The position numbers and the translations under genes were made by a program. The notes below the pieces were generated by a model. That model saw only the letters and a program-made list of their open reading frames with translations. It was not told where the DNA came from and searched no databases. Shown here piece by piece: positions 17,938-26,394 of a stretch of 64,000 nt of DNA (within the stretch, counting starts at the first letter, position 1; the number at the start of each line of letters is the position of its first letter). The stretch is from Pedobacter kyonggii. Lineage in GTDB: Bacteria; Bacteroidota; Bacteroidia; Sphingobacteriales; Sphingobacteriaceae. The stretch lies in contig NZ_SIXF01000001.1 of NCBI RefSeq assembly GCF_004310665.1, forward strand, positions 310,001 to 374,000, in the 5' to 3' direction.

Positions 17938-18768
17938 TTATTTATGCGAACTAGCGTAAGTTTGAACGATGCTAAAACCTGCCTCATCAATAGCATACGT
18001 TAATTTATCAATTTTAGAGGTTAAAATGTTGTACATGATAATTGCTAATGTTGAAACCGCAATACCTGTCATCGTATTAATCAAGGCTTCAGAGATACCT
18101 ACCGCTAATGCTGACTGATCTGGAGCACCAGAGTTTGCTAAACCGGCGAATGCGCGGATCATACCTGTTACCGTACCTAATAAACCGATCAAAGTACCAA
18201 TTGATACCAATGTAGCAATGATGGTTAAGTTTTGCTCTAACATTGGCATTTCTAAAGCTGTAGCTTCTTCTACCTCTTTTTGGATAGCAACGATTGATTG
18301 CTCAACATCCATATTAGTATCAGCTTCAACTTCGCTATATTTTTTCAAACCAGATTTAATTACGTTAGCAACTGAACCTTGTTGTTTATCACACTCAGCT
18401 TTTGCAGCCTCGATGTTACCTGCGCTTAATAAACCTTGCACTCTGCGAATGAAACTATCTAAGCTAGATTTTCCACTTGCTTTACCAATAACGATGATAC
18501 GTTCAATAGAGAATACAATAGTAGTTAATAATAGTCCGATCAATACCGCTACGATTGGACCACCTTTGTAAGCTGTACCAGGATAGTTATTTGGCAAAGG
18601 TAGGTTTTCAGAATTGTTGTCGATAAAGTTTGACGGATCCCCTAATACGAATTTCCAGATAGTGAAACCGACAATAATACAGATAGGAATTACCAATGTT
18701 GCGAAAATGTTAGATGCACTAGAAGAGCTCTCTTTTTTAACAGTTGTTGGTTTTGGTGCGTTTGCCAT
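17938..18768 (-). CDS. exbB: MotA/TolQ/ExbB proton channel protein
   Basis: 276 residues, the pentameric channel of the TonB motor. The N-terminal helix (about 20-42) is followed by a second helix near 70-92 and the family core GTLIGLLGTVTGMIRAFAGLA (near 200-220), then a last helix around 240-262 (GIAVSTLAIIMYNIL). A cytoplasmic region of about 100 residues lies between helices 2 and 3. It is the first gene of the cluster and has its own promoter upstream. Confidence 0.94.
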   Translation of the reverse strand: MANAPKPTTVKKESSSSASNIFATLVIPICIIVGFTIWKFVLGDPSNFIDNNSENLPLPNNYPGTAYKGGPIVAVLIGLLLTTIVFSIERIIVIGKASGKSSLDSFIRRVQGLLSAGNIEAAKAECDKQQGSVANVIKSGLKKYSEVEADTNMDVEQSIVAIQKEVEEATALEMPMLEQNLTIIATLVSIGTLIGLLGTVTGMIRAFAGLANSGAPDQSALAVGISEALINTMTGIAVSTLAIIMYNILTSKIDKLTYAIDEAGFSIVQTYASSHK

Positions 18769-18868
18769 TTTTTTTGAAATTTTAGTTTTAGTTCTTGTTT
18801 TTAATTTTTAGCTGTTTTTTTCTTTTGTACTACACTCAACGTTTCATATCCGAAATTGTTGCGAAAAA

Positions 18869-18898
18869 CAAATTTATAAATTGATTTTAAATTACAAA
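18869..18898 (-). promoter_or_regulatory. Promoter of the exbB-tonB cluster
   Basis: On the minus strand TTTG (18895-18898), an 18-base spacer and TAAATTTG (18869-18876) match the Bacteroidota consensus. It lies about 100 bp upstream of the exbB start, leaving an A-rich leader. Confidence 0.6.
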
Positions 18899-18968
18899 TT
18901 AATAAATCAATAAGCAATTAAATCGTTACTTAGAATTTAGTTTCGGTAAATCACCAAGGGTGTATAAC

Positions 18969-18996
18969 AAAAAAATTGCCCCAGCCGAGGCAATTC
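18969..18996 (-). terminator. Terminator of pckA
   Basis: A 9-bp stem AATTGCCTC / GGGGCAATT (one G-T pair) around GGCT, followed by seven T's on the minus strand, lies 70 bp after the pckA stop. Confidence 0.85.
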
Positions 18997-19066
18997 TTTC
19001 ACAATAAAAACTAAAAAAAAATCGAATTGCAAATTTTTCGCTCAAAAAATGCATTTTAAAGTGCAT

Positions 19067-20662
19067 TTAACATAATTTTAACGCTTCGTGTCTGCTTTTT
19101 GGTACTTTTGTCAGTTCGAACTGCTTGAAATTCTCTTTAAAGGCATCCGACAGTTCGTATGCTTTTAAAAAGTATTCTTCCTGATTGCTCCATGTTTTAG
19201 AGGGGTCTAAAATTTCGTCCGGTACCCCAGGACAATTTAATGGCATCATCAATTTAAATACGTGGTGTTGCTTATATTTATTATGATCTAAGTCTCCATT
19301 TAACGCTGCCGTAATCATCGCTCTGGTATAACTTAATTTCATCCTTCTACCTACGCCGTAAGCGCCACCGCTCCAACCCGTATTTACTAACCATACGTTT
19401 ACCTGATGTTTTTCCATCTTCTCGCCCAATAGTGCGGCATATCTAGATGGGTGCAATGGCAAGAAGGCTTTACCAAAGCAAGCCGAAAACGTTAACTGAG
19501 GTTCTGTCACCCCCGTTTCTGTTCCTGCAACCTTGGCTGTATATCCGCTCATAAAGTGGAACATGGCCTGTTCTACATTCAATTTTGAAATTGGAGGCAA
19601 TACACCAAACGCATCTGCAGTTAAGAAAAAGATATTTTTCGGAACAGCCGCTATTGATGGTAAAATCGCATTGTCAATATAATCTATTGGATAAGCCACA
19701 CGGGTATTTTCCGTTTTACTGATGTTGCTATAATCAACCTCCTTCGTACCTGGAAAAAAATTGATATTCTCTAGCAACGAGCCAAATTTGATCGCCTTAA
19801 AGATCTGAGGCTCTTTCTCTTCGGTTAAGTCTACGCATTTTGCATAGCAACCGCCTTCGAAGTTAAATACAGAATCTTTACCCCAGCCATGTTCATCATC
19901 ACCTATCAATCCTCTCTCTGGATCGGCAGACAAGGTGGTTTTTCCCGTCCCTGACAAGCCGAAGAATATAGCGGTATCGCCATTTTTACCCACATTGGCC
20001 GAACAGTGCATGGATAGCGTATTCTTATTTACTGGCAGGATAAAGTTTAAAACAGAAAAAATTCCTTTTTTAATTTCGCCGGTATAACCAGTTCCCCCGA
20101 TCAAAATCATTTTCCTGGTGAAATTGATGATGGAGAAGTTTTCCTGTCTGGTTCCGTCAATAGCCGGATCGGCCAAGAAACCTGGTGCAGCAATGATGGT
20201 CCACTCTGGTGTGCTCCCTAAACCATCCTCTTCCGGGCGGATAAACAAATGATGAGCAAAAAGATTCTGATAAGCCGTTTCTGTAATTACCCGGATGGAT
20301 ATATCGTAATCCGGATTGGCACAGGCCGAAGAATCGCGGACATAGATTTGCTTATCTTCAAGGTAATTTGTTAGCTTATAAAACAGCTGATCGAATTTCT
20401 CCGGAGAAATTTTAATGTTTACATCACCCCACCAAACCTGGTCTTCGGTTACCTCGTCGCATACAATAAAACGGTCTTTAGGAGAACGTCCGGTAAACTT
20501 TCCGGTATCAACCGCCAGTGCTCCTGAAGCAGCCAGCGTACCTTCTTTATTTAATAAGGCATCATCAATTAATTCCGTTGGAGATAATTGGTACTTTACA
20601 GCAATGTTTCCACCTAGATTTAAATAGCTTAAATCTGGCGTTTGCAGTTTCTTTTTGCTCAT
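19067..20662 (-). CDS. pckA: Phosphoenolpyruvate carboxykinase (ATP)
   Basis: 531 residues. It converts oxaloacetate and ATP to phosphoenolpyruvate, CO2 and ADP, the first committed step of gluconeogenesis, in the cytoplasm. Signatures are FTGRSPKDRFIV (substrate loop near residue 57), the P-loop GLSGTGKTTLS (near 237), NFEGGCYAKC (metal and oxaloacetate region) and NTGWSGGAYGVGRRM (near 440). Length is normal for the ATP-type enzyme. It is monocistronic, with its own promoter and terminator. Confidence 0.97.
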   Translation of the reverse strand: MSKKKLQTPDLSYLNLGGNIAVKYQLSPTELIDDALLNKEGTLAASGALAVDTGKFTGRSPKDRFIVCDEVTEDQVWWGDVNIKISPEKFDQLFYKLTNYLEDKQIYVRDSSACANPDYDISIRVITETAYQNLFAHHLFIRPEEDGLGSTPEWTIIAAPGFLADPAIDGTRQENFSIINFTRKMILIGGTGYTGEIKKGIFSVLNFILPVNKNTLSMHCSANVGKNGDTAIFFGLSGTGKTTLSADPERGLIGDDEHGWGKDSVFNFEGGCYAKCVDLTEEKEPQIFKAIKFGSLLENINFFPGTKEVDYSNISKTENTRVAYPIDYIDNAILPSIAAVPKNIFFLTADAFGVLPPISKLNVEQAMFHFMSGYTAKVAGTETGVTEPQLTFSACFGKAFLPLHPSRYAALLGEKMEKHQVNVWLVNTGWSGGAYGVGRRMKLSYTRAMITAALNGDLDHNKYKQHHVFKLMMPLNCPGVPDEILDPSKTWSNQEEYFLKAYELSDAFKENFKQFELTKVPKSRHEALKLC

Positions 20663-20684
20663 AACAATAAGTTAGTTAGTACAG

Positions 20685-20692
20685 CAAAGGTA
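20685..20692 (-). promoter_or_regulatory. -7 box of pckA
   Basis: TACCTTTG on the minus strand, 22 bp upstream of the pckA ATG, fits TAnnTTTG. The TTTG nearest upstream is only 15 bp away, shorter than usual, so the -33 element is uncertain. The rest of the 318-bp gap to the gene at 20981 shows only AT-rich sequence. Confidence 0.45.
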
Positions 20693-20980
20693 AATACTTA
20701 TCTTCCACAAAAACTAGTTTTGAAGCGTAATTTTTTACATATTGTAGCAAATACACTATTATGTAAACAATTTATTTACAGCTATTTACACGCTATTTTA
20801 CAGTATAAAAAAAATTAAAAAATTACACTAAGTAAAATCTGCTAAATGGTTTTGGCTAGTTTAAACTTTTAATAGATAAGGCTTTAAGTGCCCATAAATC
20901 TTTAATAGCAGCGTTAAAAGATTAACATCTATTCGGAAATGAATTAAAGATTATACTTTTATGTAGTAACATGATCAATA

Positions 20981-21472
20981 ATGAACTGGGAAATACTTAG
21001 AAAAAAGATATATTATATTGATGGCTCCTTAAGGGATATCTATGTTAAAGATACAAGTATGGGAGATTGGGAAAAATGGATAGACCTCATCAACACCAAA
21101 TATGAAGTGAAATTTTATAATGTGCTCTCGGGTGAAATTGAAAGCCGTATTAATAAAAGCATTGTATTTGATTATTGGAATGGAAAAACCGACCTACTTA
21201 ATAATGTTACTATATATTTAGGAAATATTCTGGTTAAATGCCATTTCTTTGGTGGCAATGAAATTGAAAATGATATTACCCCTACAGAAATTAATTCGAT
21301 CGAAGACCATAACAGGTTAGTAGATTATTTAAAAGATATTTCTACCTGCTTAGGCAAAGAAGTTATGCTAACTCCAGAAAATTATTCGGAAGAAGACAAG
21401 AAATTAATTATTGTTAATGAAAACGGAATTGAGCTTGATTTTTCAGATCATCCTATTGGAGGCAAATATTGA
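20981..21472 (+). CDS. Uncharacterised cytoplasmic protein
   Basis: 163 residues, acidic, no signal peptide or membrane segment. The sequence alternates short strands and helices (YEVKFYNVLSGEIES, NVTIYLGNILVKCHFFGG, SIEDHNRLVDYLKDIS) and ends IELDFSDHPIGGKY. I do not recognise a family. Its size, acidity and alpha/beta make-up resemble small immunity or SMI1-like proteins, but no signature supports this. A small membrane gene starts 10 bp after its stop, suggesting a two-gene operon. Confidence 0.7.
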   Translation: MNWEILRKKIYYIDGSLRDIYVKDTSMGDWEKWIDLINTKYEVKFYNVLSGEIESRINKSIVFDYWNGKTDLLNNVTIYLGNILVKCHFFGGNEIENDITPTEINSIEDHNRLVDYLKDISTCLGKEVMLTPENYSEEDKKLIIVNENGIELDFSDHPIGGKY

Positions 21473-21482
21473 ATATCAAAAA

Positions 21483-21776
21483 ATGACAGGCAACAATAGC
21501 TTAAAAAGCTTATCCATTATCTCGTTAACAATATTATTATTGTTATTAATCTGGAATATAGTTCCAATAATACAGGCTAGAATGCAGTTAGTTAGCGATT
21601 TTATCCCTAGCAGTATTATTTATGACCTCGCAAAACCTTATATATACATCAGTTCTGTTTTGGTTTTTGCTAACATTATAGCATTTCTATTATTCTTTCT
21701 AAAGAAATATTTACCAGTGATTATTTTGGGTAGTATTGCTTTTTGCATTCATGGAGTATATATTTTTTTGAATTAA
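21483..21776 (+). CDS. Small three-helix membrane protein
   Basis: 97 residues from ATG at 21483 (MTGNNSLKSLS); an earlier in-frame start at 21411 lies inside the preceding gene and is unlikely. There are three hydrophobic segments: about 10-30, 54-72 and 77-95 (YLPVIILGSIAFCIHGVYIF). No family is recognised. It is probably cotranscribed with the acidic protein before it. Confidence 0.65.
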   Translation: MTGNNSLKSLSIISLTILLLLLIWNIVPIIQARMQLVSDFIPSSIIYDLAKPYIYISSVLVFANIIAFLLFFLKKYLPVIILGSIAFCIHGVYIFLN

Positions 21777-21787
21777 TTATACTCGTT

Positions 21788-22060
21788 TACCACTTCGCCA
21801 GGTGGGCGCCCCTCCAAAGGAGGGGAATTATACGCTGGAAGGTAACCCACTTAAATAGAAGCACAAGCCCATATTAAAGTAAACCTGAAAAAAGCGGCAG
21901 CTCCCGATCTCACTAACAACAAAACAGCACTCCCATCGGGACTATAGCGGTTAGCAGGGCTGCACCATCTAAGGAACGACTACAGCATTTTTCTAAAGAT
22001 TAAAATTTACTGATCAACCACCCCGTCCTACGGGCGCCCCTCCTTGGAAAAAGGAGGAGA
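21788..22060. repeat. REP-like GC-rich hairpins bounding a non-coding segment
   Basis: GGGCGCCCCTCCAAAGGAGG at about 21806 folds as CCCCTCC/GGAGGGG. A related GGGCGCCCCTCCTTGGAAAA at about 22033 folds on its AGGAGG arm. Between the two lies about 210 bp without a credible gene. The 5' parts ('ggtgggcgcccc', 'acgggcgcccc') are alike, so these look like two copies of one repeat family. Confidence 0.6.
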
Positions 22061-22168
22061 GTTGGATCAGTCGTAGTAAAAACAATACCGGTTTTGGGTT
22101 CATAAAATGCGGCTATTTCATCCACTTAAACGTTTTAATAGAAATTTCGAAATAAAAATCAAAAAACA

Positions 22169-22201
22169 TTTGCATTTTAAAAAAATAATCTCCTACTTTA
22201 C
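22169..22201 (+). promoter_or_regulatory. Promoter of the thr operon leader
   Basis: TTTG (22169-22172), a 21-base spacer and TACTTTAC (22194-22201, six of eight matches to TAnnTTTG) lie 25 bp upstream of the leader peptide ATG. Confidence 0.55.
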
Positions 22202-22226
22202 GGTGTACAAAGTACACAAAGACAAG

Positions 22227-22292
22227 ATGAATTTTAACACTTCGATTATTACAACGATTATTATTACCACCGGTATAAACCAGCGGGGCTAA
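22227..22292 (+). CDS. thrL: Threonine operon leader peptide
   Basis: A 21-codon frame reading MNFNTSIITTIIITTGINQ and two more residues. Eleven of the 21 residues are Ile or Thr, including an uninterrupted Ile-Ile-Thr-Thr-Ile-Ile-Ile-Thr-Thr run. Its stop codon lies 37 bp before a strong terminator that precedes thrA. This is the layout of a translation-controlled attenuator that senses charged threonine and isoleucine tRNAs. The frame can be extended upstream to 22107 in the same phase, but the promoter at 22169-22201 favours the short version. Confidence 0.88.
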   Translation: MNFNTSIITTIIITTGINQRG

Positions 22293-22360
22293 TTTGTTGT
22301 AAATTGAAAAAACATAAAACACAGAAAGCGTCCCGATGAAAGTCGGGACGCTTTTTTTTT
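22284..22360 (+). promoter_or_regulatory. Attenuator of the thr operon
   Basis: The terminator is a perfect 10-bp stem AGCGTCCCGA / TCGGGACGCT (22327-22336 and 22343-22352) with a 6-base loop and nine T's. The antiterminator candidate pairs CGGGGCT (22284-22290), the end of the leader gene, with AGCGTCCCG (22327-22335), using one G-T pair and a two-base bulge. A ribosome that finishes the leader covers 22284-22292 and lets the terminator form. One stalled at the Ile/Thr codons leaves it free to disrupt the terminator. The pairing was found by eye. Confidence 0.82.
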
Positions 22361-22440
22361 AAACCCATGCTGAATGAAACCTGTACGAGCAACCATGAAT
22401 TATCCGCACAGCACCAAACAGTTAAAACCAATATAGACTA

Positions 22441-24894
22441 ATGAAAGTACTCAAATTCGGCGGCACATCCGTAGGTTCGGCCGAGAACATTAAAACCCTC
22501 TTACGCCTGGTTGGCGAAGAAAAACAGAAGAACAGTCCGGTAGTTGTATTATCGGCAATGAGTGGTGTAACCAATTTACTTACCGATATGGCCGAAATGG
22601 CCGAGCGTGGAGAAGATTACGATGCCCATTTAAAAGAAATCGAAGCAAAACACTTTGCTGTAATCCGCTCGCTTTTACCTGCGGCTGCACAAAACCCTGT
22701 GTTTACACGCCTAAAGATCTTTTTTAACGAATTGGAAGATCTGTTACAGGCTGTGGCCAATCTGCGCGAACTGAGTTTGCAGACCAAAGATCAGATTTTG
22801 AGTTATGGCGAACGCTGCTCTACTTTTATGATCAGCCACATTGCTTCTCAAAATTTTGGCGATGCGCTTTATGTTAACGGTTCTGACCTGATTAAAACCG
22901 ACAGCAACTTCGGTCAAGCGAAAGTAGATACCGAATTGACTGAAATGCTGATCAACAATTTTTACCAGGAAAATAAAGGCAAAGTGCTTTTTGTTACTGG
23001 GTTTATAGCAAGCAATGCAGCAGGGCGGGTAACTACCCTGGGCCGTGGCGGCTCTGATTATACTGCAGCGGTTTGGGGTGCAGCCTTAAATGCGGAAGAA
23101 ATAGAAATATGGACGGATGTAAACGGCATGATGACGGCTGATCCGCGCATTGTGAAAAAGGCTTTCTCGTTACCGGAGTTAAGCTATACCGAGGCCATGG
23201 AGCTGAGTTATTTCGGAGCAAAAGTGATCTACCCGCCAACGATGATTCCTGCTTTTATGAAAAAGATTCCGATTGTGATCAAAAACACTTTCGAACCTGA
23301 TTTCGCAGGAACTTGTATCAAAAGTGATGTTAAAGCATCAAGTTTACCCATAAAAGGAATTTCCTCTATCGATCATATCAGCATTATTAACCTAACTGGT
23401 AGTGGTATGGTGGGTAAGGCAGGCTTTAGCGGAAGATTATTCTCACTGCTTTCGCGCGAACAGATCAATGTAGTATTGATTACCCAATCTTCATCAGAAC
23501 ATAGCATTACTTTCGCTGTTAAACCAACGGATGCTTCACAGGCCATTTCTTTAATCAAAAAAGAGTTTGAACTGGAATTAGACGCTAAAAAACTAGAATT
23601 ACCAGAAGTTGAAAATAATTTGGCTGTATTGGCTATTGTTGGTGAAAACATGAAACGCACCCCAGGTATGAGCGGACGTTTGTTTAGCGCTTTAGGCCGC
23701 AACGGTATCAATGTAAGGGCTATTGCTCAGGGTTCTTCAGAATATAACATCTCGGTAATCATCAGCAAAGACGATTTATCGAAAGCGGTTAATGCGGTTC
23801 ACGATGCTTTCTTTACTGATCTGAAAAGAACATTAAACGTTTTCTGCCTGGGCACTGGAAACATTGGCAAAACCTTGTTTAACCAACTGAAAGAACAGAT
23901 GCCTTTCTTAGCGGCCAACAACGATCTGCAGGTTAAGGTAACGGGTATCAGTAATACACGGAAAATGATTTTCAATACTGACGGTCTGTCGTTAGAAAAT
24001 TGGGAAGCGGAATTGAATACAAATGGTGAACAGGCAGATTTAGCGGGTTTTGTTGCCAAAATGAAAGCACTAAACTTACCAAACTGCGTTTTTGTGGATA
24101 ACACAGCTGCAGAATCGCCAATAGAATTTTATCAGGGCATATTCGAAAGCAGCATTTCGGTAGTAACCTGTAATAAAAAAGGTAACTCTGCCGATTTTGC
24201 CCAGTATAAATCATTTAAAGATACAGCCCGTAAATTTGGTGTTGATTTTTATTATGAAACCAATGTTGGTGCAGGCCTGCCAATCATCCGTACCCTGCGC
24301 GAACTGATGATGAGCGGTGATAAGGTAGCCCGGATTGAAGCGATTTTATCAGGAACGATTTCTTACATCTTCAATAATTTTAAAGGTGACGCCGGTTTTT
24401 ACGAAACAGTAAAGGAAGCACAGGAACTGGGTTATACCGAACCAGATCCTCGCGACGATTTAAATGGAAAAGATTTTATGCGTAAAATGCTGATCCTTGC
24501 CCGTGATGCTGGTTATCCGTTAGAAGCCAGTGATGTAAAAATCGACAACATTTTGCCAGAAGCCTGCTTAAATGCTACATCGGTTGAAGATTTCTATTCT
24601 GAATTACAGGCTAACGCGGCCTACTTCGAAAATTTAAAGAATACCGCAGCCAACGATGGAAAAGTTTTGCGTTACATCGGTAAGCTTGAAAACGGAAATG
24701 TAGAAATCAGTCTGCAAATGGTTGATGACAGTCATCCTTTTTATATGCTCTCGGGAAGTGATAATATTATCTCTTTTACTACAGATCGTTACAAAACCCG
24801 TCCACTGGTGGTAAAGGGCCCGGGCGCTGGTGCAGAAGTTACCGCTGCCGGAGTTTTTGCGGACATCATTAACGTAGGTACTTTAAATAAATAG
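22441..24894 (+). CDS. thrA: Bifunctional aspartokinase / homoserine dehydrogenase
   Basis: 817 residues catalysing the first and third steps from aspartate to threonine and methionine. The kinase domain (about 1-290) starts MKVLKFGGTSVGSAENI. Two ACT domains follow (about 310-450), where threonine normally binds for feedback inhibition. The dehydrogenase domain begins with FCLGTGNIGKTLFNQL (near 465) and contains TNVGAGLPIIRTL and ELGYTEPDPRDDLNG. Length matches ThrA-type fusions. It is the first structural gene behind the attenuator; the next gene starts 4 bp later. Confidence 0.97.
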   Translation: MKVLKFGGTSVGSAENIKTLLRLVGEEKQKNSPVVVLSAMSGVTNLLTDMAEMAERGEDYDAHLKEIEAKHFAVIRSLLPAAAQNPVFTRLKIFFNELEDLLQAVANLRELSLQTKDQILSYGERCSTFMISHIASQNFGDALYVNGSDLIKTDSNFGQAKVDTELTEMLINNFYQENKGKVLFVTGFIASNAAGRVTTLGRGGSDYTAAVWGAALNAEEIEIWTDVNGMMTADPRIVKKAFSLPELSYTEAMELSYFGAKVIYPPTMIPAFMKKIPIVIKNTFEPDFAGTCIKSDVKASSLPIKGISSIDHISIINLTGSGMVGKAGFSGRLFSLLSREQINVVLITQSSSEHSITFAVKPTDASQAISLIKKEFELELDAKKLELPEVENNLAVLAIVGENMKRTPGMSGRLFSALGRNGINVRAIAQGSSEYNISVIISKDDLSKAVNAVHDAFFTDLKRTLNVFCLGTGNIGKTLFNQLKEQMPFLAANNDLQVKVTGISNTRKMIFNTDGLSLENWEAELNTNGEQADLAGFVAKMKALNLPNCVFVDNTAAESPIEFYQGIFESSISVVTCNKKGNSADFAQYKSFKDTARKFGVDFYYETNVGAGLPIIRTLRELMMSGDKVARIEAILSGTISYIFNNFKGDAGFYETVKEAQELGYTEPDPRDDLNGKDFMRKMLILARDAGYPLEASDVKIDNILPEACLNATSVEDFYSELQANAAYFENLKNTAANDGKVLRYIGKLENGNVEISLQMVDDSHPFYMLSGSDNIISFTTDRYKTRPLVVKGPGAGAEVTAAGVFADIINVGTLNK

Positions 24895-24898
24895 CGGG

Positions 24899-25357
24899 AT
24901 GAATTCGGTTTTAGACAAAAAGAACGAGATCCTTCACCTGGTTAATCAGGCGATGATTGATTTCGAAAATATTTCGGATGAGGCCTGGAATGATAAACCA
25001 CAGCCTTTAAAATGGTCTAAAAAAGAATTGTTGGGTCATTTGGTAGATAGTGCAGTTAACAACATCCGTCGTTTGGTTGTTGGACAATACGAAGAAGGGG
25101 TTAAAATTATTTATCATCAGGATGAATGGGTAAACTACCAAAACTACCAGGGGGCAGCTATTGCAGAAGTTATAATGCTTTGGAAGTTGTTAAACTATCA
25201 GATTAGCCGGGTTATTGAAAATGTTCCAGAGGAAAAGCTTCAAAATACCTGTGACACAGGAAAAGGGAAAATAGAAATGCACACCCTTTCTTTTTTTATC
25301 GATGATTACTTAGTGCATTTGAAATATCATTTAAACCAAATAACGCTTAACAAATAG
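24899..25357 (+). CDS. DinB-like four-helix protein in the thr operon
   Basis: 152 residues of the DinB/YfiT type: four helices and three histidines that may bind a metal (ELLGHLVDS near residue 45, YHQDEW near 75, VHLKYHLNQI near 143). DinB_2 proteins are often thiol- or damage-related, but the function of this one is unknown. It starts 4 bp after thrA and ends 15 bp before thrB, so it must be cotranscribed with threonine synthesis. No enzyme of the pathway is missing that it would obviously replace. Confidence 0.8.
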   Translation: MNSVLDKKNEILHLVNQAMIDFENISDEAWNDKPQPLKWSKKELLGHLVDSAVNNIRRLVVGQYEEGVKIIYHQDEWVNYQNYQGAAIAEVIMLWKLLNYQISRVIENVPEEKLQNTCDTGKGKIEMHTLSFFIDDYLVHLKYHLNQITLNK

Positions 25358-25372
25358 CTAAGCCAATTAATA

Positions 25373-26305
25373 ATGAAAAATAGTATAAAAGTTTTCGCTC
25401 CGGCAACCGTTGCAAACGTAGTTTGCGGTTTCGATGTACTGGGTTTCGCTGTAAACGAACCTGGCGATGAAGTTGAAATGCGATTTACCGATACACCTGG
25501 TGTGGTGATCAAAAGAATTACTGGCGATGATGGCCGTTTGCCTTTAGATGCAGCGAAAAATACCGTAAGTTCGAGTGTTCAACATTATTTAAAGCATATA
25601 AACCGTTTGGATGTTGGTGTAGAAATTGAACTGCACAAGAAAATGCCCATTGGCAGTGGATTGGGCTCAAGCTCGGCCAGTACAGTAGCTGGTTTGTTTG
25701 CCATTAACAAATTAATGGGTGATTTATTAACCACTAAAGAGCTGGTTCCTTTTGCCATGAAAGGTGAAGAACTTGCCTGTGGTTATGGCCATGCCGATAA
25801 CGTTGCCCCTGCATTATTGGGTGGTTTTGTATTGGTGAGAAGTTACGAACCGCTTGATGTAATTTCTTTACCTACCCCAGCTGGCATGTATGCAGCAATT
25901 GTTTATCCAGAAGTGGATGTACCGACCAAAGATGCACGCCAAATGATCCGCAGTAAAGTAGCATTAAAAGATGCGGTTACCCAGTGGGGAAATGTTGCAG
26001 GTTTAGTGAGTGGATTGTTCATGAATGATTTTGATTTAATTGGAAGGAGCATGAAAGACGTTCTGGTAGAACCAACACGTTCGATTTTGATTCCTGGTTT
26101 TGAAGAAATGAGAAAACTGGCGATGGAAAACGGTGCAATCGGTTTCGGAATTTCAGGTTCGGGTCCATCTGTTTTTGCACTAACTCAAGATGAAGAAACA
26201 GCCAGAAAAATAACCAAATCGCAACAACAACATTTACATAAGATAAATATTAACAGCAAAGCTTTTGTATCTCCGGTTAACGCGGAAGGACCGAGAGTAC
26301 TTTAA
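25373..26305 (+). CDS. thrB: Homoserine kinase
   Basis: 310 residues, GHMP-kinase family. It phosphorylates homoserine for threonine synthesis. The N-terminus IKVFAPATVANVVCGFDVLG is the GHMP motif 1; PIGSGLGSSSASTVAG (near residue 93) is the ATP-binding loop; GAIGFGISGSGPSVFAL (near 258) is motif 3. Third gene of the thr operon; the 89-bp gap to thrC has no obvious terminator. Confidence 0.96.
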   Translation: MKNSIKVFAPATVANVVCGFDVLGFAVNEPGDEVEMRFTDTPGVVIKRITGDDGRLPLDAAKNTVSSSVQHYLKHINRLDVGVEIELHKKMPIGSGLGSSSASTVAGLFAINKLMGDLLTTKELVPFAMKGEELACGYGHADNVAPALLGGFVLVRSYEPLDVISLPTPAGMYAAIVYPEVDVPTKDARQMIRSKVALKDAVTQWGNVAGLVSGLFMNDFDLIGRSMKDVLVEPTRSILIPGFEEMRKLAMENGAIGFGISGSGPSVFALTQDEETARKITKSQQQHLHKININSKAFVSPVNAEGPRVL

Positions 26306-26394
26306 AGTAGGCTGGAAGGTAGAAGGCATAAAGGCTGAGGGTTGTACTCGGCGCCATAATCCTAAACCTTACACCCCTAAACCTAAACCTCAAA

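Noticed and set aside
22107-22226. Upstream extension of the thr leader peptide
   Set aside because: The frame is open, but it covers the promoter boxes and has no Ile/Thr enrichment.
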